Shown here: positions 55,064 to 64,000 of the stretch, piece after piece
Numbering within the stretch: position 1 is the stretch's first letter
Layout: every line of letters begins with the position of its first letter
DNA from: Saccharopolyspora aridisoli
GTDB taxonomy: Bacteria; Actinomycetota; Actinomycetes; Mycobacteriales; Pseudonocardiaceae
NCBI RefSeq assembly: GCF_004348445.1
Contig: NZ_SMKV01000003.1
Span: 186,001-250,000 of the forward strand
Length of the DNA: 64,000 nt
Direction: 5' to 3'
Program-made: the position numbers and the translations under genes
Notes under the pieces: model-generated
Seen by the model: the letters and a program-made list of their open reading frames with translations, nothing else
Database searches by the model: none
Told to the model about the DNA's origin: nothing

Positions 55064-55987
55064 GTGGCACGGCGTGTTCTCGCGGCCGGGTTGGCGCTGG
55101 TCGCGCTGGTGGTTGCCAGCTGTTCGCGGCCTGAGGCCGGTCTCGCGCCCGTTGCGCCGGTGCGGGACCTCGGTGCGCACGAGGTGGTCCGGCACCAGGT
55201 CTACGCCCAGCGCGACACCGGGGCGCTGCGCTTGGACCTGTACCTCCCGCCGCGCGCGGCCCTCGCGACGCCGCTTGTGGTCTACGTGCACGGCGGCGGC
55301 TGGGACGCGGGCGTCCGCGCCCTAGACACCGATCCGTCCGCTCCGGAATCCCTAGCGGCGCGGCGTCTTCTGGAGCGCGGCTACGCCGTGGCCACGGTGG
55401 ACTACCGGTTGACCGGGGTCGCGCAGTCGCCGGCGCAGTTCGTCGACGTCGCCGATGCGGTGCGCTGGTTGCAGGAGAACTCCTCGCGGTGGGGGCTCGA
55501 CCGGAACCGGGTGGGTCTGTGGGGAGCTTCGGCAGGGGGACACCTGGTCTCGCAGCTCGGGGCGGTCGCCGGGGACCCGGCCGAGCCGGGTGGTGGGCTC
55601 ACCGGGATCCGGGCGGTCGTCGACTGGTTCGGTCCCAGCGATCTCAGCGCCGAGGCGCAGCACGAGCATCCGCAGCTGCAGGACTACGCGCGCCGCGCGA
55701 TCACCGGGTTGCTCGGCTGCATGCCGGTCGACTGCCCCGACGTCGCCGACGCGGCCAGCCCCGGCCGCAACATCTCCGGCGATGAGCCGCCGTTCCTGAT
55801 CCAGCAGGGCACCGCCGACTCGCTGGTGCCGCTGGACCAGAGCCTCGACTTCGCCGCGGCGCTGCGCAGCCGTGGCGTCACCGCCGAGATGCACCCCTAC
55901 CAGGGCCTCGACCACGGCTTCGGCAAAGGCCCGCAGACCACGCTCATCGTCGACACCCTCGACGCCTTCGTGCGCACGCACGTGTAG
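55064..55987 (+). CDS. Lipoprotein alpha/beta-hydrolase (HSL-type esterase)
   Basis: A 307-residue esterase. The signal MARRVLAAGLALVALVVAS ends at lipobox VASC, so the mature lipoprotein starts at C20. The oxyanion motif is VVYVHGGGWDAG, the nucleophile motif is VGLWGASAGGHLV, and the acid and base are in IQQGTADSLVPLDQS and GLDHGFGKG. The layout fits the hormone-sensitive-lipase/BD-FAE group that removes acyl groups from small esters or sugars. It acts outside the membrane. Next to the sugar locus, a role as carbohydrate deacylase is possible but not shown. GTG 55064 has AGGAGG upstream. Confidence 0.9.
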   Translation: MARRVLAAGLALVALVVASCSRPEAGLAPVAPVRDLGAHEVVRHQVYAQRDTGALRLDLYLPPRAALATPLVVYVHGGGWDAGVRALDTDPSAPESLAARRLLERGYAVATVDYRLTGVAQSPAQFVDVADAVRWLQENSSRWGLDRNRVGLWGASAGGHLVSQLGAVAGDPAEPGGGLTGIRAVVDWFGPSDLSAEAQHEHPQLQDYARRAITGLLGCMPVDCPDVADAASPGRNISGDEPPFLIQQGTADSLVPLDQSLDFAAALRSRGVTAEMHPYQGLDHGFGKGPQTTLIVDTLDAFVRTHV

Positions 55988-55990
55988 TCA

Positions 55991-56051
55991 GCGGGCAGTT
56001 CTTGGTGGGAAGCGGTATTGATCATGTCCGGTTCGGACCAGAACTGCCCGC
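55991..56051. terminator. Long-loop hairpin between convergent genes
   Basis: A perfect 12-bp stem GCGGGCAGTTCT / AGAACTGCCCGC with a 37-nt loop, directly after the esterase stop and before the rmuC stop. The arm includes the AGAACTGCC word of the intergenic repeats. Confidence 0.6.
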
Positions 56052-56066
56052 ACAGCGGCGAGGGCC

Positions 56067-57002
56067 TCAGTTCTGGGTGACGTCGGCTCCGTTGAGGGAC
56101 ACGTCGTCCTCCCGGCGGATCTCCGCGATGTCGCCCGAGCCCGCGGTCTCGGCGAGGGGCTGGACCGAGTTGCGGAACGTCTCCAGGGCGTCGAGCTCCC
56201 GCCGCCGGGCTGAGACGAAGCGCTGCAAGTGGGTGCTGGAGAGGTTGACCGCGTCCACCGCGTTGGAGGCCGCGCGCTGCGAGCGGACGGCCTGGCTGCG
56301 GACCTGCTCGATGTCCTCGGCGAGGGTGCGTTCGGTCGAGGCGAACATCGCCGCCGCAGCCAGCACCGCGAAACCCGTGGGGCCGCACAGGAAGACCCGC
56401 TTGCCCAGCAGCCACGACAGCAGCTGCGGGTCGGTGTCCAGCGCCGCGACGACGGCGGCGTCGGACGGCACGAACATGATCGAGCCGTAGATCGCGTCAG
56501 CCCAGCGCTGATAGCCCTTGCTCGCCAGCTCGTTCGCGCGGGAGCGGATGTTGCGCACGTGCACCCGCAGGGCGTCGGCGCGCTCCTCGGCGTTGTCGGT
56601 CTCCATCGCCTCCGCCCACACCGCGAGGCTGGCCTTGGAGTCCACCGGAACCTGCCGTCCACCGCCGACTTCGAGCACCATGTCCGGGCGTGCCGCGCCG
56701 CCGCCTGCCAGGTCGGTCTGCAGCGTGAAGTGGATGCCCTCCCGCAGTCCCAGCGACCGCGCCGTCTCCACCAGGACCTGTTCACCCAGCTCACCGCGGC
56801 CGGTGATCGAGGCGAACGCTACCTCGTAGCGGCGCAGAGCCGCCTGCTGCGCGGTGCTGCGGGCCCGCTCGGCCTCGACCATCCGCATCGCCTCGTCGGC
56901 GCGGCGCGCGCTGTCGCCGTAGAGCCGCCAGATCAGCAACAACGCCGCCGCGACCAGCAGGATCAGCACGACGACGAACCCGACCAGAACCCCAGTTCCC
57001 AC
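56067..57002 (-). CDS. rmuC: RmuC-family DNA recombination protein
   Basis: A 311-residue protein of the RmuC family, thought to limit recombination at inverted repeats through a nuclease-like fold. It has one N-terminal membrane segment (GVLVGFVVVLILLVAAALLLIW), a helical region (ARRADEAMRMVEAERARSTAQQ), then ITGRGELGEQVLVETARSLGL, PDMVLEVGGGRQVPVDSKASLAVWAEAM, where the PD and D-x-K residues fit the nuclease core, and GKRVFLCGPTGFAVLAAAAM. The GTG at 57002 has GGAGGT 4 nt upstream. It is shorter than E. coli RmuC (475 residues), mainly in the coiled coil. It is divergent from sbcD. Confidence 0.9.
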   Translation of the reverse strand: MGTGVLVGFVVVLILLVAAALLLIWRLYGDSARRADEAMRMVEAERARSTAQQAALRRYEVAFASITGRGELGEQVLVETARSLGLREGIHFTLQTDLAGGGAARPDMVLEVGGGRQVPVDSKASLAVWAEAMETDNAEERADALRVHVRNIRSRANELASKGYQRWADAIYGSIMFVPSDAAVVAALDTDPQLLSWLLGKRVFLCGPTGFAVLAAAAMFASTERTLAEDIEQVRSQAVRSQRAASNAVDAVNLSSTHLQRFVSARRRELDALETFRNSVQPLAETAGSGDIAEIRREDDVSLNGADVTQN

Positions 57003-57209
57003 ACGACCTCCATCCCGAGCGAGCGGACTCCGCAATCATCCAGCAAGCAGCCGACAAGATCACCCCGGCACGCAGGCACTTCGAACTGCCCGCGAGAACG
57101 GGTGCGGTTGGTGATCACGGGATCACGCTTCGGGGTGGGGGTGTGCGACACGCCGAAGTGGCCTGGGGGGTCGAGCGGCGTTGATCGGGGCGCCGCTAGC
57201 TTGGGTGCC

Positions 57210-58394
57210 ATGCGGGTACTGCACACCTCGGACTGGCACGTGGGCCGGACGTTCCACGGCCGTGACCTGCTCGGAGATCAAGAATCCGTGCTCGGCGGAC
57301 TGGCCGAGCTGGTGACCGAGGAGCAGGTCGACGTCGTGGTGGTCGCCGGTGATCTCTACGACCGGGCGGTTCCCTCCGGCGAGGCGGTGCAGACCTGCGT
57401 GCGCGTGCTCTCGCGCATCCGCGAGACCGGCGCGCAGTTGGTGATCACCTCCGGCAACCACGACTCCGCGCCCCGGGTCGGCGCGTTCGCCGAGTTCGCC
57501 GCCGCGGGCGGCCTTCACCTGCGCACCCGCATCGACCGGCTGCACGAGCCGGTGCTGATCGACGACGAGCACGGCCCGGTCGCCTTCTACGGCATCCCGT
57601 ACCTCGAACCCGACCCCGCCAAGCACGCTCTCAAGGTCAGCGCCGACGCGCCCGGCGCGAGCGCCGAGGTCGAGGGTCGCGGCCACACCGCGGTTCTCAC
57701 CGAGGCGATGAACCGCATCCGAGCCGACCTCGCCGACCGTCCACAAGGGACTCGGTCACTGGTGCTGGCGCACGCCTTCGTCACCGGAGGCGAGGGCAGC
57801 GAGTCGGAGCGCACCATCGCCGTCGGCGGCGTCGAACAGGTACCGGGCACGGTGTTCGACGGCGTCGACTACGTCGCGCTCGGCCACCTGCACGGGCCGC
57901 AGGCCCTCGACGAGCACCTGCGCTACTCGGGAAGTCCGCTGGCCTACTCGTTCTCCGAGGCCAGGCACCACAAGTCGGTGTGGCTGGTCGACCTCGGCGC
58001 CGACGGGCTCACCGAGGTGCGCCGCCGCGAGCTGCCGGTCCCGCGCCGGTTGGCCACCATCGAGGGCGAGCTCGACGACCTGCTGGCCGACCCCGAGCAC
58101 AGCGAGGTCGAGGACTGCTACGTCTCCGCGACGCTGACCGACGAGGTCCGCCCGCTGGAGGCCATGCGCCGCCTGCAGGAACGCTTCCCCCACGCGGTGC
58201 ACCTGGAGTGGCGGCCGGCTGCGGGCAAGGCCACCGCCCCGCTGCGCTACGCCGAGATCGTCCGGGGCCGCGACGACAACTCGCTGGCCGCCCGGTTCGT
58301 CGAGGACTGCAGGGGAGCCGAACCCAACGATTCCGAGCGCGCGCTGCTCGACCAGGCGCTGCACGCGGTCACCACCGCCGAGGGGGCCGAATGA
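57210..58394 (+). CDS. sbcD: SbcD exonuclease subunit
   Basis: A 394-residue Mre11-type nuclease. The phosphoesterase motifs are VLHTSDWHVGRTFHG (I), VVVAGDLYDRAVPSGEA (II), VITSGNHDSAPRV (III), LVLAHAFVTGGEG and VDYVALGHLHGPQ (His pair). They bind two manganese ions. With SbcC it opens hairpins and cuts DNA ends. ATG 57210 is 7 nt after TAGCTT (57197-57202), so it is probably leaderless. The stop overlaps the sbcC start by 4 nt. The repair genes rmuC, sbcD, sbcC, ogt and ada-alkA lie together here. Confidence 0.96.
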   Translation: MRVLHTSDWHVGRTFHGRDLLGDQESVLGGLAELVTEEQVDVVVVAGDLYDRAVPSGEAVQTCVRVLSRIRETGAQLVITSGNHDSAPRVGAFAEFAAAGGLHLRTRIDRLHEPVLIDDEHGPVAFYGIPYLEPDPAKHALKVSADAPGASAEVEGRGHTAVLTEAMNRIRADLADRPQGTRSLVLAHAFVTGGEGSESERTIAVGGVEQVPGTVFDGVDYVALGHLHGPQALDEHLRYSGSPLAYSFSEARHHKSVWLVDLGADGLTEVRRRELPVPRRLATIEGELDDLLADPEHSEVEDCYVSATLTDEVRPLEAMRRLQERFPHAVHLEWRPAAGKATAPLRYAEIVRGRDDNSLAARFVEDCRGAEPNDSERALLDQALHAVTTAEGAE

Positions 58395-61348
58395 GGCTGC
58401 ACAGCCTGGAGGTCACCGCCTTCGGCCCGTACCGCGACCACCAGGTCGTGGACTTCGACCAGCTCGGCGCCGACGGGCTGTTCCTGCTGCACGGCGACAC
58501 CGGAGCCGGCAAGACCACGCTGCTCGACGCCATCGCCTTCGCCCTCTACGGCGCCGTGCCGGGCGCGCGCAACGACGCCAAGCGGCTGCGCTGCGACACC
58601 GCCGCCGACGAGGTCGGCACCAGCGTCGTGCTGGAGCTGACGATCCAGGGCCAGCGGTTGCGGCTGGAACGCAGCCCGGAGTACCAGCGCCCGAAGAAGC
58701 GCGGCGAGGGCTGCACGACCCAGCAGGCGAAGGCGTCGCTGACCTGGATCGGCGGGACGCCGGACGCGCAGCCGCCGGAGGGTCTGACCCGCATCGACGA
58801 GGTCGGCCGGACGGTGCAGCGGTTGCTGGGCATGAGCGTGGAGCAGTTCTTCCAAGTCGTGATGCTGCCGCAGGGCGAGTTCGCGAAGTTCCTGCGCGCC
58901 GACACCGGTGAACGCGAGAAGCTGCTGGAGCGGCTGTTCGGCACCGAGCGGTTCGGCCAGGTCGAGAGCTGGTTCATCGACCGCCGCCGCGAGCGCCGCC
59001 GCGAGGTCGAAGCGCAGTCGCAGCAGGTCCGCGAGCTCAACGCCCGCATCTCGCAGGTGTCCGGAGCTCCGCAGACCTCTGAGGTGGGCGACGAGAACTG
59101 GCTGGAGGACATCGAGAAGCAGGCGCTGCGCGACCTGGAGAGCACCGGCGCCGAGCACGCCCGGCTCCGCCGCGAACGCGACCAGGCCGAAGCGGCGCTG
59201 ACCGAGCGCCGCGAACTCGCGGAGAAGGTCCGCCGCGTCCGCCAGGCCAACGCCACGCTCGCCGAGATCGACGCCAAGCAGGCCGAGCACGACGCCTGGC
59301 GGGCCGAGCGCGCCGCCGCCGCCCGCGCGGTCCCGGTGATCACCTCGCGCCGTGCCGCCGACCGCGCCGAGCAGGAGCGCGACCGCGCGCACGCCGAGGT
59401 CACCACGTGGGCCGACCGCTGCGAGGTCGACCCCGCGACCCCGCTCGGCGAGCTGCGCACCCGAGCGGGTGCCGAGCGCGAGCGGGCAGGTGCCCTGGCG
59501 CAGCTGATTCCCGAAGCGCAGCAGCAGGAATCCGACCAGCGCACGCTCGCCGAACTCACCGCCGCGATCACGGCGGACGAGGAGCGCGAGGCCGAACTCG
59601 TCGCCCAGCGCGACGGGCTGCCGGACCGCATCACCGAGGTCCGCGAGCGCGTCGACGAGGCCAAGCACGCCGGAGTGCGTCTGGAAACCGTTCGCGCCCG
59701 GGGCACCGAGGTCACCGCCCTGCTGACCACCGCGCGCGAAATCCCCGCCGCGCAGCGGGAACTGGAGTCGGCGAGGACCCGCGCGCAGCAGGCCGTCGAC
59801 GCCCACCAGCAGGCCCGCGACAGGTTGCAGGACCTGCGTTCCCGGCGGCTGGCGGGCATGGCCGCCGAGCTCGCCACCCGGCTCGCCGACGGCGAACCGT
59901 GCCCGGTCTGCGGCTCGGCCGAACACCCGTCCCCGAAGCGCCCGGTCGACGACCAGGTGCGCGCCGAGGACGAAGAAGCCGCCCAGACCACCGAACAGCG
60001 GGCCCAGACCGAGCGGGAACGCGCCACGACCGCGGCCCAGCAAGCCGAACAGCGGATCGCTCACCTGCGCGAACGCCTCGGTGAGCACACCGAGCCCGAA
60101 CTGGCCGACGAGCTGGAGCAGCTGCGCGCCGAGCAGAACCGGCTGAGCGAGACCGCCGCCGACCTCGCCCGGCGGGAAACCGAGCTGACCAAGCTGGAGT
60201 CGGCCACCGACGAGCTCGGCGAGCAGATCTCTGCGCTGCGCACCAGGATCGCCGCATCGCGCAGCGAGAACAGCGCTCTCGCCAAGGCGATCGAGGAGCG
60301 CGAGGCCAGGTTGCGAGATGGGCGAGGCGACTTCGACAGCATCGCCGGCCGCCGCGCGCACCTGCTCGACGTCGCCGACAGGCTGGAACGGCTCATCGCC
60401 GCCCGCACGGCCCGCGATGACGCCGAGCAGCGCCTCGCCGAAGCGCGCGTCGCGCTCGCCGAAGCCGCCACCGCGGCGGATTTCGCGAACGTCGACGAAG
60501 CCCTGGCCGCCGAGCGCGACGAACAGCGCCTCGCCGAGCTGGACGAGTCGCTGGCCGAGGTCGACCGCCGCGCCGCGGGTGCGCGGGACGCGCTGGCCAG
60601 CGCCGAGCTGTTCGGCGTGGACACGGACACCGAGGTCGCTCTGGAGCGGGCTTCGGAGGCGGCGACCGTGGCCCGCGAGGCCGCTGAGCGCGCGGCGGCG
60701 CTGGCCCACCGCTCCGAGCAGCGGCACGCCGAGCTCGTCGACCTCGGCGGACGGCTCCGATCGGCGTGGGCGCAGCTGGGTCCGGCGATGACCGAGCACG
60801 CCGAGCTGGAAGCCCTGGCGGACGTCGTCAACGGGCGGGGTCAAAACGCGCGCAAGATGTCGCTGCGCGCCTACGTCCTGGCGGCCCGGTTGGAGGAGGT
60901 CGCGGTCGCCGCGACCCGCCGCCTGCAGCGGATGAGCGACGGCCGCTACTCGTTCGTGCACTCCGACGCGGCCGGTGCTCGCGGCACGCGCGGCGGCCTG
61001 GGCCTGGACGTCCTCGACGACTACTCGGGCAAGGTCCGTCCGGCCAAGACGCTCTCCGGCGGCGAATCGTTCCTGGCCTCGCTGTCACTGGCGCTGGGCC
61101 TGGCTGACGTCGTCGCGGCCGAGACCGGTGGCGCGCTGCTGGACACGCTGTTCATCGACGAGGGCTTCGGCACGCTCGACGCGGACGCGCTCGACCTGGT
61201 CATGGACACGCTCGACGAACTCCGCGCAGGTGGCAGGGTCGTCGGTCTGGTCTCCCACGTCGAGGAGATGCGCCAGCGCATCGCCGTCCGGCTCAGGGTC
61301 CGCAAGTCCCGCCACGGATCAAGCCTGGAGCTGTCAGGAACTGGTTAG
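58391..61348 (+). CDS. sbcC: SbcC exonuclease subunit (Rad50-like ATPase)
   Basis: A 985-residue SMC-like ATPase. Walker A is [17 protein letters not shown] (K41), followed by [15 protein letters not shown] (Q-loop). Two long coiled-coil arms rich in Ala, Glu and Arg run from about 190-490 and 515-790, with the zinc hook CPVC (C504, C507) in [15 protein letters not shown] at the tip. The C-terminal head has the signature [21 protein letters not shown] (S889) and Walker [20 protein letters not shown]. Length and order are normal. It pairs with SbcD, encoded with a 4-nt overlap. Confidence 0.96.
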   Translation: MRLHSLEVTAFGPYRDHQVVDFDQLGADGLFLLHGDTGAGKTTLLDAIAFALYGAVPGARNDAKRLRCDTAADEVGTSVVLELTIQGQRLRLERSPEYQRPKKRGEGCTTQQAKASLTWIGGTPDAQPPEGLTRIDEVGRTVQRLLGMSVEQFFQVVMLPQGEFAKFLRADTGEREKLLERLFGTERFGQVESWFIDRRRERRREVEAQSQQVRELNARISQVSGAPQTSEVGDENWLEDIEKQALRDLESTGAEHARLRRERDQAEAALTERRELAEKVRRVRQANATLAEIDAKQAEHDAWRAERAAAARAVPVITSRRAADRAEQERDRAHAEVTTWADRCEVDPATPLGELRTRAGAERERAGALAQLIPEAQQQESDQRTLAELTAAITADEEREAELVAQRDGLPDRITEVRERVDEAKHAGVRLETVRARGTEVTALLTTAREIPAAQRELESARTRAQQAVDAHQQARDRLQDLRSRRLAGMAAELATRLADGEPCPVCGSAEHPSPKRPVDDQVRAEDEEAAQTTEQRAQTERERATTAAQQAEQRIAHLRERLGEHTEPELADELEQLRAEQNRLSETAADLARRETELTKLESATDELGEQISALRTRIAASRSENSALAKAIEEREARLRDGRGDFDSIAGRRAHLLDVADRLERLIAARTARDDAEQRLAEARVALAEAATAADFANVDEALAAERDEQRLAELDESLAEVDRRAAGARDALASAELFGVDTDTEVALERASEAATVAREAAERAAALAHRSEQRHAELVDLGGRLRSAWAQLGPAMTEHAELEALADVVNGRGQNARKMSLRAYVLAARLEEVAVAATRRLQRMSDGRYSFVHSDAAGARGTRGGLGLDVLDDYSGKVRPAKTLSGGESFLASLSLALGLADVVAAETGGALLDTLFIDEGFGTLDADALDLVMDTLDELRAGGRVVGLVSHVEEMRQRIAVRLRVRKSRHGSSLELSGTG

Positions 61349-61511
61349 GCCACCGTTCTCCCAAATTCCAGGTGGCTGAACCGCAGCGGTGCCTGGAACC
61401 GGGCGCCACTCCCGAGGTGCGCCGATGCACGCGTCGCGACTCCCGCCCGGCCCCGGAGAACCGCTGAGAAGCCGCGGCGGTGCGAGCTGGGTCCCACACC
61501 TGCAGCAACGG

Positions 61512-62036
61512 CTACGCCTGCCCTTTCGACAGCTCCTGGGAGTTGCGGCGCTCGTGTTCCAGGAGCCACTTCTTGCGGTCGGAGCCCCAGCGGAACTCGC
61601 CCACCGAACCGTCGCTGCGGACGATGCGGTGGCAGGGAACGAACAGCGCTGCGGCGTTGCGCGAGCACGCCGTCGCCGCGGCCCGGACCGCGCGGGGTTT
61701 CCCGGTGAGACCGGCGAATTCGGAGTAGCTGAACAGCTTTCCGGGGGTGACGGTGCGCAGCACGTTCCACGCGTGCTGCAAGTAGGGCCCGGAGTGCTGG
61801 CTGACCGGGATGTCGTCGATGGCCTCCAGATCGCCCTCGTGGTAGGCGATGATCGCCTTGGTCACGGGGCCGAGGTCGTCTACCTGCACCAGCTCCTCGA
61901 ACATCAGCGACGGCGCGACCTGCGGCAGCAGGTCATCGGTCCAGGCCGTCCAGCCGGAGGCGAGCACGAGGCCGTCGGTGTCGACCACCGCGCAGAACGG
62001 TCCCGCCGGTGTTTCCACAGTGGACCACTTGATCAC
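61512..62036 (-). CDS. ogt: Methylated-DNA-protein-cysteine methyltransferase
   Basis: A 174-residue suicide repair protein that takes the methyl group from O6-methylguanine onto Cys. The acceptor is C135 in AALFVPCHRIVRSDGSVGEFRWG, and the DNA-binding helix is GKLFSYSEFAGLTGKPRAVRAAATACSRN. The start is GTG with GGGAGA upstream. It is 34 nt downstream of the Ada-AlkA gene on the same strand, so they probably form an alkylation-repair operon. Family size is normal (about 165-175 residues). Confidence 0.95.
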   Translation of the reverse strand: MIKWSTVETPAGPFCAVVDTDGLVLASGWTAWTDDLLPQVAPSLMFEELVQVDDLGPVTKAIIAYHEGDLEAIDDIPVSQHSGPYLQHAWNVLRTVTPGKLFSYSEFAGLTGKPRAVRAAATACSRNAAALFVPCHRIVRSDGSVGEFRWGSDRKKWLLEHERRNSQELSKGQA

Positions 62037-62070
62037 GATTTCTCCCAGGGTTCGAAGGGTTCCTGCCGTG

Positions 62071-63519
62071 TCACCGGCCGTTGCTCGCGGCTTCCCACAA
62101 CAGCACGCCGGCGTAGGAGCGCCACGGGCTCCACCGCCTGGCCTGCGCGGACAGAGCGGCGGGTTCTCCGGGGATTCCTAGCAGCCCCGCACCCCGCCTC
62201 AAGGCCAGATCACCGGAAAGGAGCACATCGGGGGCCCCGAGCAACCGCATCACCACGTAGCTCGACGTCCACGGGCCCACGCCCCGGATGCGCTCCAGGT
62301 CTTCGCGCAGCTCCGCCTCGTCGCGCCCGGGGTGCAGCGCGAGCCGCCCCTCGGCGACGGCGGCCGCCACGTCCCGCACCGTTTCCGCACGTCGCCGGGG
62401 TCCGGGCAGCGCTGCGGCCGCGTGCTCGGCGAGCACCTCGGCGGTGGGGAACAGCTTGGTCACCCCGCCTTCGGGGTGCGGCAGTTCGTCACCGAGCTCC
62501 GTGACGAGCCGTTCGGTGGCCGAGCGCGCGGCGGCGACCGAGATCTGCTGGCCGACCACCGACCGCACCACGATCTCCAGCCCGTCCACCGCCCCCGGCA
62601 CGCGAACCCCGGGGGAGCGCTCGACGGATTCACGCAGCAACGGGTCGGAGCCGAGCACCTCGTCGATCGCGACCGGATCGGCGTCGAGGTCCAGCAACCG
62701 GCGCAGCCTCGCCACCGCGCTGCCCAGATCCCGCAGGTCGGACAGCCGCAGCGTGCAGGAGACGTGCTTGTCCGCAGGTCGCAGCTTCGCGATGCCGGTG
62801 CCGTGGGGAAGTCGCAGCGACCGCGAGTAGCAGCCGTCCCCGGACTCCTCCATCCCGGTCAGCGCCCGGCGGACCAGGAACCGCAGCACACCTGCGATGT
62901 CGCACGGCGCGCGGAACGGCAGCCGCAGCCGCACGGTCCCCGCCCCGCTGGGCGCACCGCGCTTCTGCCCGCGCAGTTCGGTGGGCGTGCGTCCGAAGAT
63001 CTCCCGCATGGTGTCGTTGAACTGCCGCAGGCTCGCGAAGCCGGCCGCGAACGCCACGTCGCTGAACGAGATGTCGGTCGTCTCGATCAGCACCCGCGCG
63101 GAATGCGCCCTGTTCGCCCGCGCCAGCCCCAGCGGGCCCGCGCCGAGCTCCGAGGTGAGCACCCTGGTCAGGTGCCGCTCGGAGTAGCCGAGCTCGTCGG
63201 CCAGGCCCTGCACCCCGCAGCGGTCGACGACTCCGTCGCTGATCAGCCGCATCGCGCGCCCGGCGAGGTCAGCCCGCAGATCCCACTCGGGGGATCCGGG
63301 GACCGCGTCGGGCAGGCAGCGGCGGCACGCCCGGTACCCGGCGGCCTGCGCGGCGGCAGCGGTCGGGTAGAACGCGCTGTTGCTGCGCTGGGGCGTGCGA
63401 GCCGGGCAGGACGGCCGGCAGTAGATCCCGGTCGACCGCACGGCGTGGATGAAGCAGCCGTCGAAACGCGCGTCACGTGCGGCCACGGCTCTGAACGCAT
63501 CCTCTGTTCCCACCAGCAC
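62071..63519 (-). CDS. Ada-like regulator fused to AlkA 3-methyladenine DNA glycosylase
   Basis: A 482-residue fusion. Part 1 (1-75) is the Ada zinc domain with C34, C38, C65 and C68 (STGIYCRPSCPART, YRACRRCLPD); C34 is the expected methylphosphotriester acceptor. Part 2 (about 85-185) is an AraC-type HTH (VQGLADELGYSERHLTRVL, DVAFAAGFASLRQFNDTM). Part 3 (about 195-482) is AlkA-type: an N-terminal TBP-like domain, then VVRSVVGQQISVAAARSATE and the helix-hairpin-helix GIRGVGPWTSSYVVMR-like stretch with the catalytic Asp in VLLSGDLALRRG. It therefore senses methyl damage, activates transcription and removes 3-methyladenine. The start is GTG 63519. In mycobacteria the same Ada-AlkA fusion occurs with ogt. 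Confidence 0.93.
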   Translation of the reverse strand: MLVGTEDAFRAVAARDARFDGCFIHAVRSTGIYCRPSCPARTPQRSNSAFYPTAAAAQAAGYRACRRCLPDAVPGSPEWDLRADLAGRAMRLISDGVVDRCGVQGLADELGYSERHLTRVLTSELGAGPLGLARANRAHSARVLIETTDISFSDVAFAAGFASLRQFNDTMREIFGRTPTELRGQKRGAPSGAGTVRLRLPFRAPCDIAGVLRFLVRRALTGMEESGDGCYSRSLRLPHGTGIAKLRPADKHVSCTLRLSDLRDLGSAVARLRRLLDLDADPVAIDEVLGSDPLLRESVERSPGVRVPGAVDGLEIVVRSVVGQQISVAAARSATERLVTELGDELPHPEGGVTKLFPTAEVLAEHAAAALPGPRRRAETVRDVAAAVAEGRLALHPGRDEAELREDLERIRGVGPWTSSYVVMRLLGAPDVLLSGDLALRRGAGLLGIPGEPAALSAQARRWSPWRSYAGVLLWEAASNGR

Positions 63520-63625
63520 GACCTCGATGTTCCCAGCGCGGGGGAGCGGTTACTAGCGGGAATCGGACACGGCGGGCACGACCGGGCCCGAGGGTCCGGG
63601 AGCGGAGCGCCTAAACTCCCAAGAC

Positions 63626-64000
63626 GTGAGTCTCACCCTCGGAATCGTCGGTCTGCCCAACGTCGGCAAGTCCACCATGTTCAACGCGCTGACCAGCAAC
63701 GACGCGCTCGCGGCGAACTACCCGTTCGCCACCATCGAGCCCAACGTCGGCGTGGTGCCGTTGCCGGACGCCCGGCTGGACAAGCTCGCCGAGGTGTTCG
63801 GCTCCGCCAAGACGGTGCCCGCCACCGTGTCGTTCGTCGACATCGCGGGCCTGGTCAAGGGTGCCTCGGAGGGGCAGGGCCTGGGCAACAAGTTCCTCGC
63901 CAACATCCGCGAGGCGGACGCGATCTGCCAGGTCATCCGCGTCTTCGACGACCCCGACGTGGTGCACGTCGACGGCCGCGTCGACCCGTCCAGCGACATC
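63626..64000 (+). CDS. ychF: YchF/OLA1 family GTPase/ATPase, N-terminal part
   Basis: The first 125 codons of a P-loop NTPase; the window ends inside it. It starts [19 protein letters not shown] (G1 with K15), continues [22 protein letters not shown] (G2) and [40 protein letters not shown] (G3 and the YchF-specific stretch). YchF binds ribosomes and hydrolyses ATP; it is linked to oxidative-stress control. The GTG at 63626 is 8 nt after TAAACT (63612-63617), so it is probably leaderless. In mycobacteria ychF directly follows the ispH and DUF6542-type genes, which here are nearly 20 kb away. Confidence 0.94.
   Translation, partial: MSLTLGIVGLPNVGKSTMFNALTSNDALAANYPFATIEPNVGVVPLPDARLDKLAEVFGSAKTVPATVSFVDIAGLVKGASEGQGLGNKFLANIREADAICQVIRVFDDPDVVHVDGRVDPSSDI

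Noticed and set aside
58247-60961. 904-codon minus-strand frame across sbcC
   Set aside because: Antisense shadow of the high-GC sbcC coiled coils; sbcC has all its motifs on the plus strand.

Overview
This 64 kb window is a piece of chromosome from a high-GC actinobacterium. The most likely group is the Pseudonocardiaceae, and Saccharopolyspora or a close relative fits best (an inference; no search was run). Supporting signs are the mycothiol S-conjugate amidase gene, abundant GTG starts, many -10 boxes of the TANNNT type 6-8 nt before a start codon (leaderless genes), two chaplin-like secreted peptides, and gene order. From about 9.4 kb to the end, much of the order recalls the Mycobacterium tuberculosis block fadA3 - SGNH hydrolase - cbs - pra - metB - greA - DUF4307 - mca - small membrane protein - DUF255 - hemolysin III - uppS-like - phoH2 - fumC - glpX - DUF4245 - xseB - xseA - lipid-droplet protein - ispH - DUF6542 - ychF (Rv1074c to Rv1112, from memory).

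Layout. 0-4.4 kb: end of a molybdopterin oxidoreductase, a divergent DUF3224/AraC pair, a DinB-fold protein and a type II NADH dehydrogenase. 4.5-6.0 kb: a 39-codon peptide gene with a TTG start, 2 nt ahead of a graspetide-type ATP-grasp ligase, then a tRNA with anticodon UAA. 6.2-9.2 kb: a proline-rich membrane protein, a stand-alone YidC and a Bax-inhibitor-1 protein. 9.4-18.4 kb: thiolase, SGNH hydrolase, transsulfuration enzymes (cystathionine beta-synthase, cystathionine gamma-synthase/lyase), threonine deaminase and an Lrp-type regulator. 18.5-24.9 kb: greA, DUF4307, mca, DUF255, hemolysin III, Z-prenyl synthase. 24.9-27.2 kb: tandem chaplin-like genes and a DUF885 protein. 27.3-34.1 kb: PhoH2, GuaB1, DUF4288, ATP-dependent DNA ligase, fumarase. 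34.2-37.2 kb: two paralogous S1-family proteases flanking a ferredoxin-NADP reductase. 37.4-43.9 kb: glpX, DUF4245, exonuclease VII, lipid-droplet protein, ispH, DUF6542. 44.0-54.8 kb: a pentose-type sugar locus. 55-64 kb: a lipoprotein esterase and a DNA-repair group (rmuC, sbcD, sbcC, ogt, Ada-AlkA fusion), then the start of ychF.

The sugar locus is the clearest accessory system. It holds an RbsA/RbsC/periplasmic-binding-type ABC transporter, a secreted DUF2961 (GH172) protein, a LacI regulator, a fucose/arabinose isomerase and an FGGY kinase. The two transcription units are driven by near-identical promoters (TTGACA, 18 nt, TAGCGT), each followed by the same 18-bp LacI-type operator in opposite orientation. 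No ribulose-5-phosphate epimerase or fuculose aldolase is present. Together with GH172 this favours a route from D-arabinan to D-arabinose, D-ribulose and D-ribulose-5-phosphate.

The second notable locus is the peptide plus ATP-grasp pair at 4.5-5.8 kb, a candidate minimal RiPP (graspetide-like) system with no transporter or protease nearby. No transposase, integrase, CRISPR array or prophage gene was seen. Many convergent gene ends carry strong perfect hairpins, and several short intergenic repeat families recur.
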